Source of the DNA: Streptomyces megasporus
GTDB lineage: Bacteria > Actinomycetota > Actinomycetes > Streptomycetales > Streptomycetaceae
NCBI RefSeq assembly: GCF_000718985.1
Contig: NZ_JODL01000026.1
Span: 5,611-69,610, forward strand
Reading direction: 5' to 3'
DNA: 64,000 bases
A model generated the notes under the pieces. That model saw nothing but the letters and a program-made list of their open reading frames with translations. It did not search any database and was not told the origin of the DNA. This document shows positions 63,921 to 64,000 of this stretch, piece after piece (position 1 is the stretch's first letter; each line of letters starts with the position of its first letter). A program made the translations under genes and the position numbers.

Positions 63921-64000
63921 TCAGAGCGGCCGGTTCTGCTGCTCGATGTACTGCTTCACGATGCTGAGCGGCGCGCCGCCGACGGACCCGGCGAAGTACG
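63921..64000 (-). CDS. tnpA: IS200/IS605-family transposase TnpA, C-terminal fragment cut by window edge
   Basis: Only the last 25 residues and stop are inside the window: YFAGSVGGAPLSIVKQYIEQ followed by QNRPL. This ending, with Gly-Gly-Ala-Pro-Leu and the I-x-x-YIE helix, is typical of the HUH tyrosine transposase TnpA of IS200/IS605 elements, which moves single-stranded DNA. The start lies beyond base 64000, so completeness cannot be judged. The hairpin at 63830-63849 is the matching element end. Confidence 0.72.
   Translation of the reverse strand, partial: YFAGSVGGAPLSIVKQYIEQQNRPL

Overview
The window looks like a chromosomal stretch from a Streptomyces or very close relative. The DNA is very GC-rich with strong third-position GC bias, GTG and TTG starts are common, several genes look leaderless, and the gene content is typical: a whiE-type spore pigment cluster, SigB/SigF-family and HrdD-like sigma factors, an XRE-cupin/DUF6126 pair, cytochrome P450s with a small ferredoxin, and many TetR, LysR and MarR regulators. 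About 53 protein genes are supported; most other open frames are antisense shadows of real genes.

Layout. 1-8,900: hemerythrin protein behind a sigma-B-like -10 motif, a secreted protein, a LysR/EamA exporter divergent pair, an acyl-CoA ligase facing a GAF-LuxR regulator, a large protein with a degenerate caspase-like N-terminus, and the translationally coupled XRE-cupin/DUF6126 pair. 9,100-11,600: two divergent sigma factor genes. 11,600-18,200: FAD monooxygenase, lipoprotein, MarR with an MFS exporter, Nudix hydrolase, ArsR-like regulator. 18,500-31,300: LysR, SDR and TetR genes, then an acyclic-terpene-utilisation (Atu) type operon (TIGR03084 protein, AtuA, carboxylase beta and alpha subunits, acyl-CoA dehydrogenase, enoyl-CoA hydratase, TetR) with an AadA-like nucleotidyltransferase behind it. 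31,200-37,100: small membrane protein, CorA, CBS protein, ThuA-like protein, spore photoproduct lyase-like radical SAM protein, glucarate dehydratase. 37,200-44,700: complete whiE-type type II polyketide spore pigment cluster with a divergent hydroxylase, closed by a strong terminator. 44,900-49,300: GNAT, secreted subtilisin, coiled-coil protein, small protein, RNase H. 49,400-54,500: P450, ferredoxin, P450 and TetR, then a phosphotransferase. 54,700-57,300: secreted PA14/GH2 glycosidase. 57,300-62,800: a three-subunit membrane formate dehydrogenase whose catalytic subunit contains an in-frame TGA read as selenocysteine. The right edge cuts into an IS200/IS605-family transposase.

How the genes work together. 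The Atu-type operon would activate and carboxylate a branched (iso)prenoid acyl-CoA, hydrate it and pass it toward beta-oxidation, under TetR control. The whiE genes build and cyclise a poly-beta-ketone, and the divergent FAD hydroxylase tailors it. The formate dehydrogenase would oxidise formate with a Sec/Mo(W) centre, pass electrons through the four-cluster beta subunit and deliver them to quinone through an NrfD-type anchor. Regulatory dyads and terminators are visible in many gaps and are listed separately. No selA, selB, selC or selD gene lies in the window, so Sec decoding must be supplied from elsewhere.
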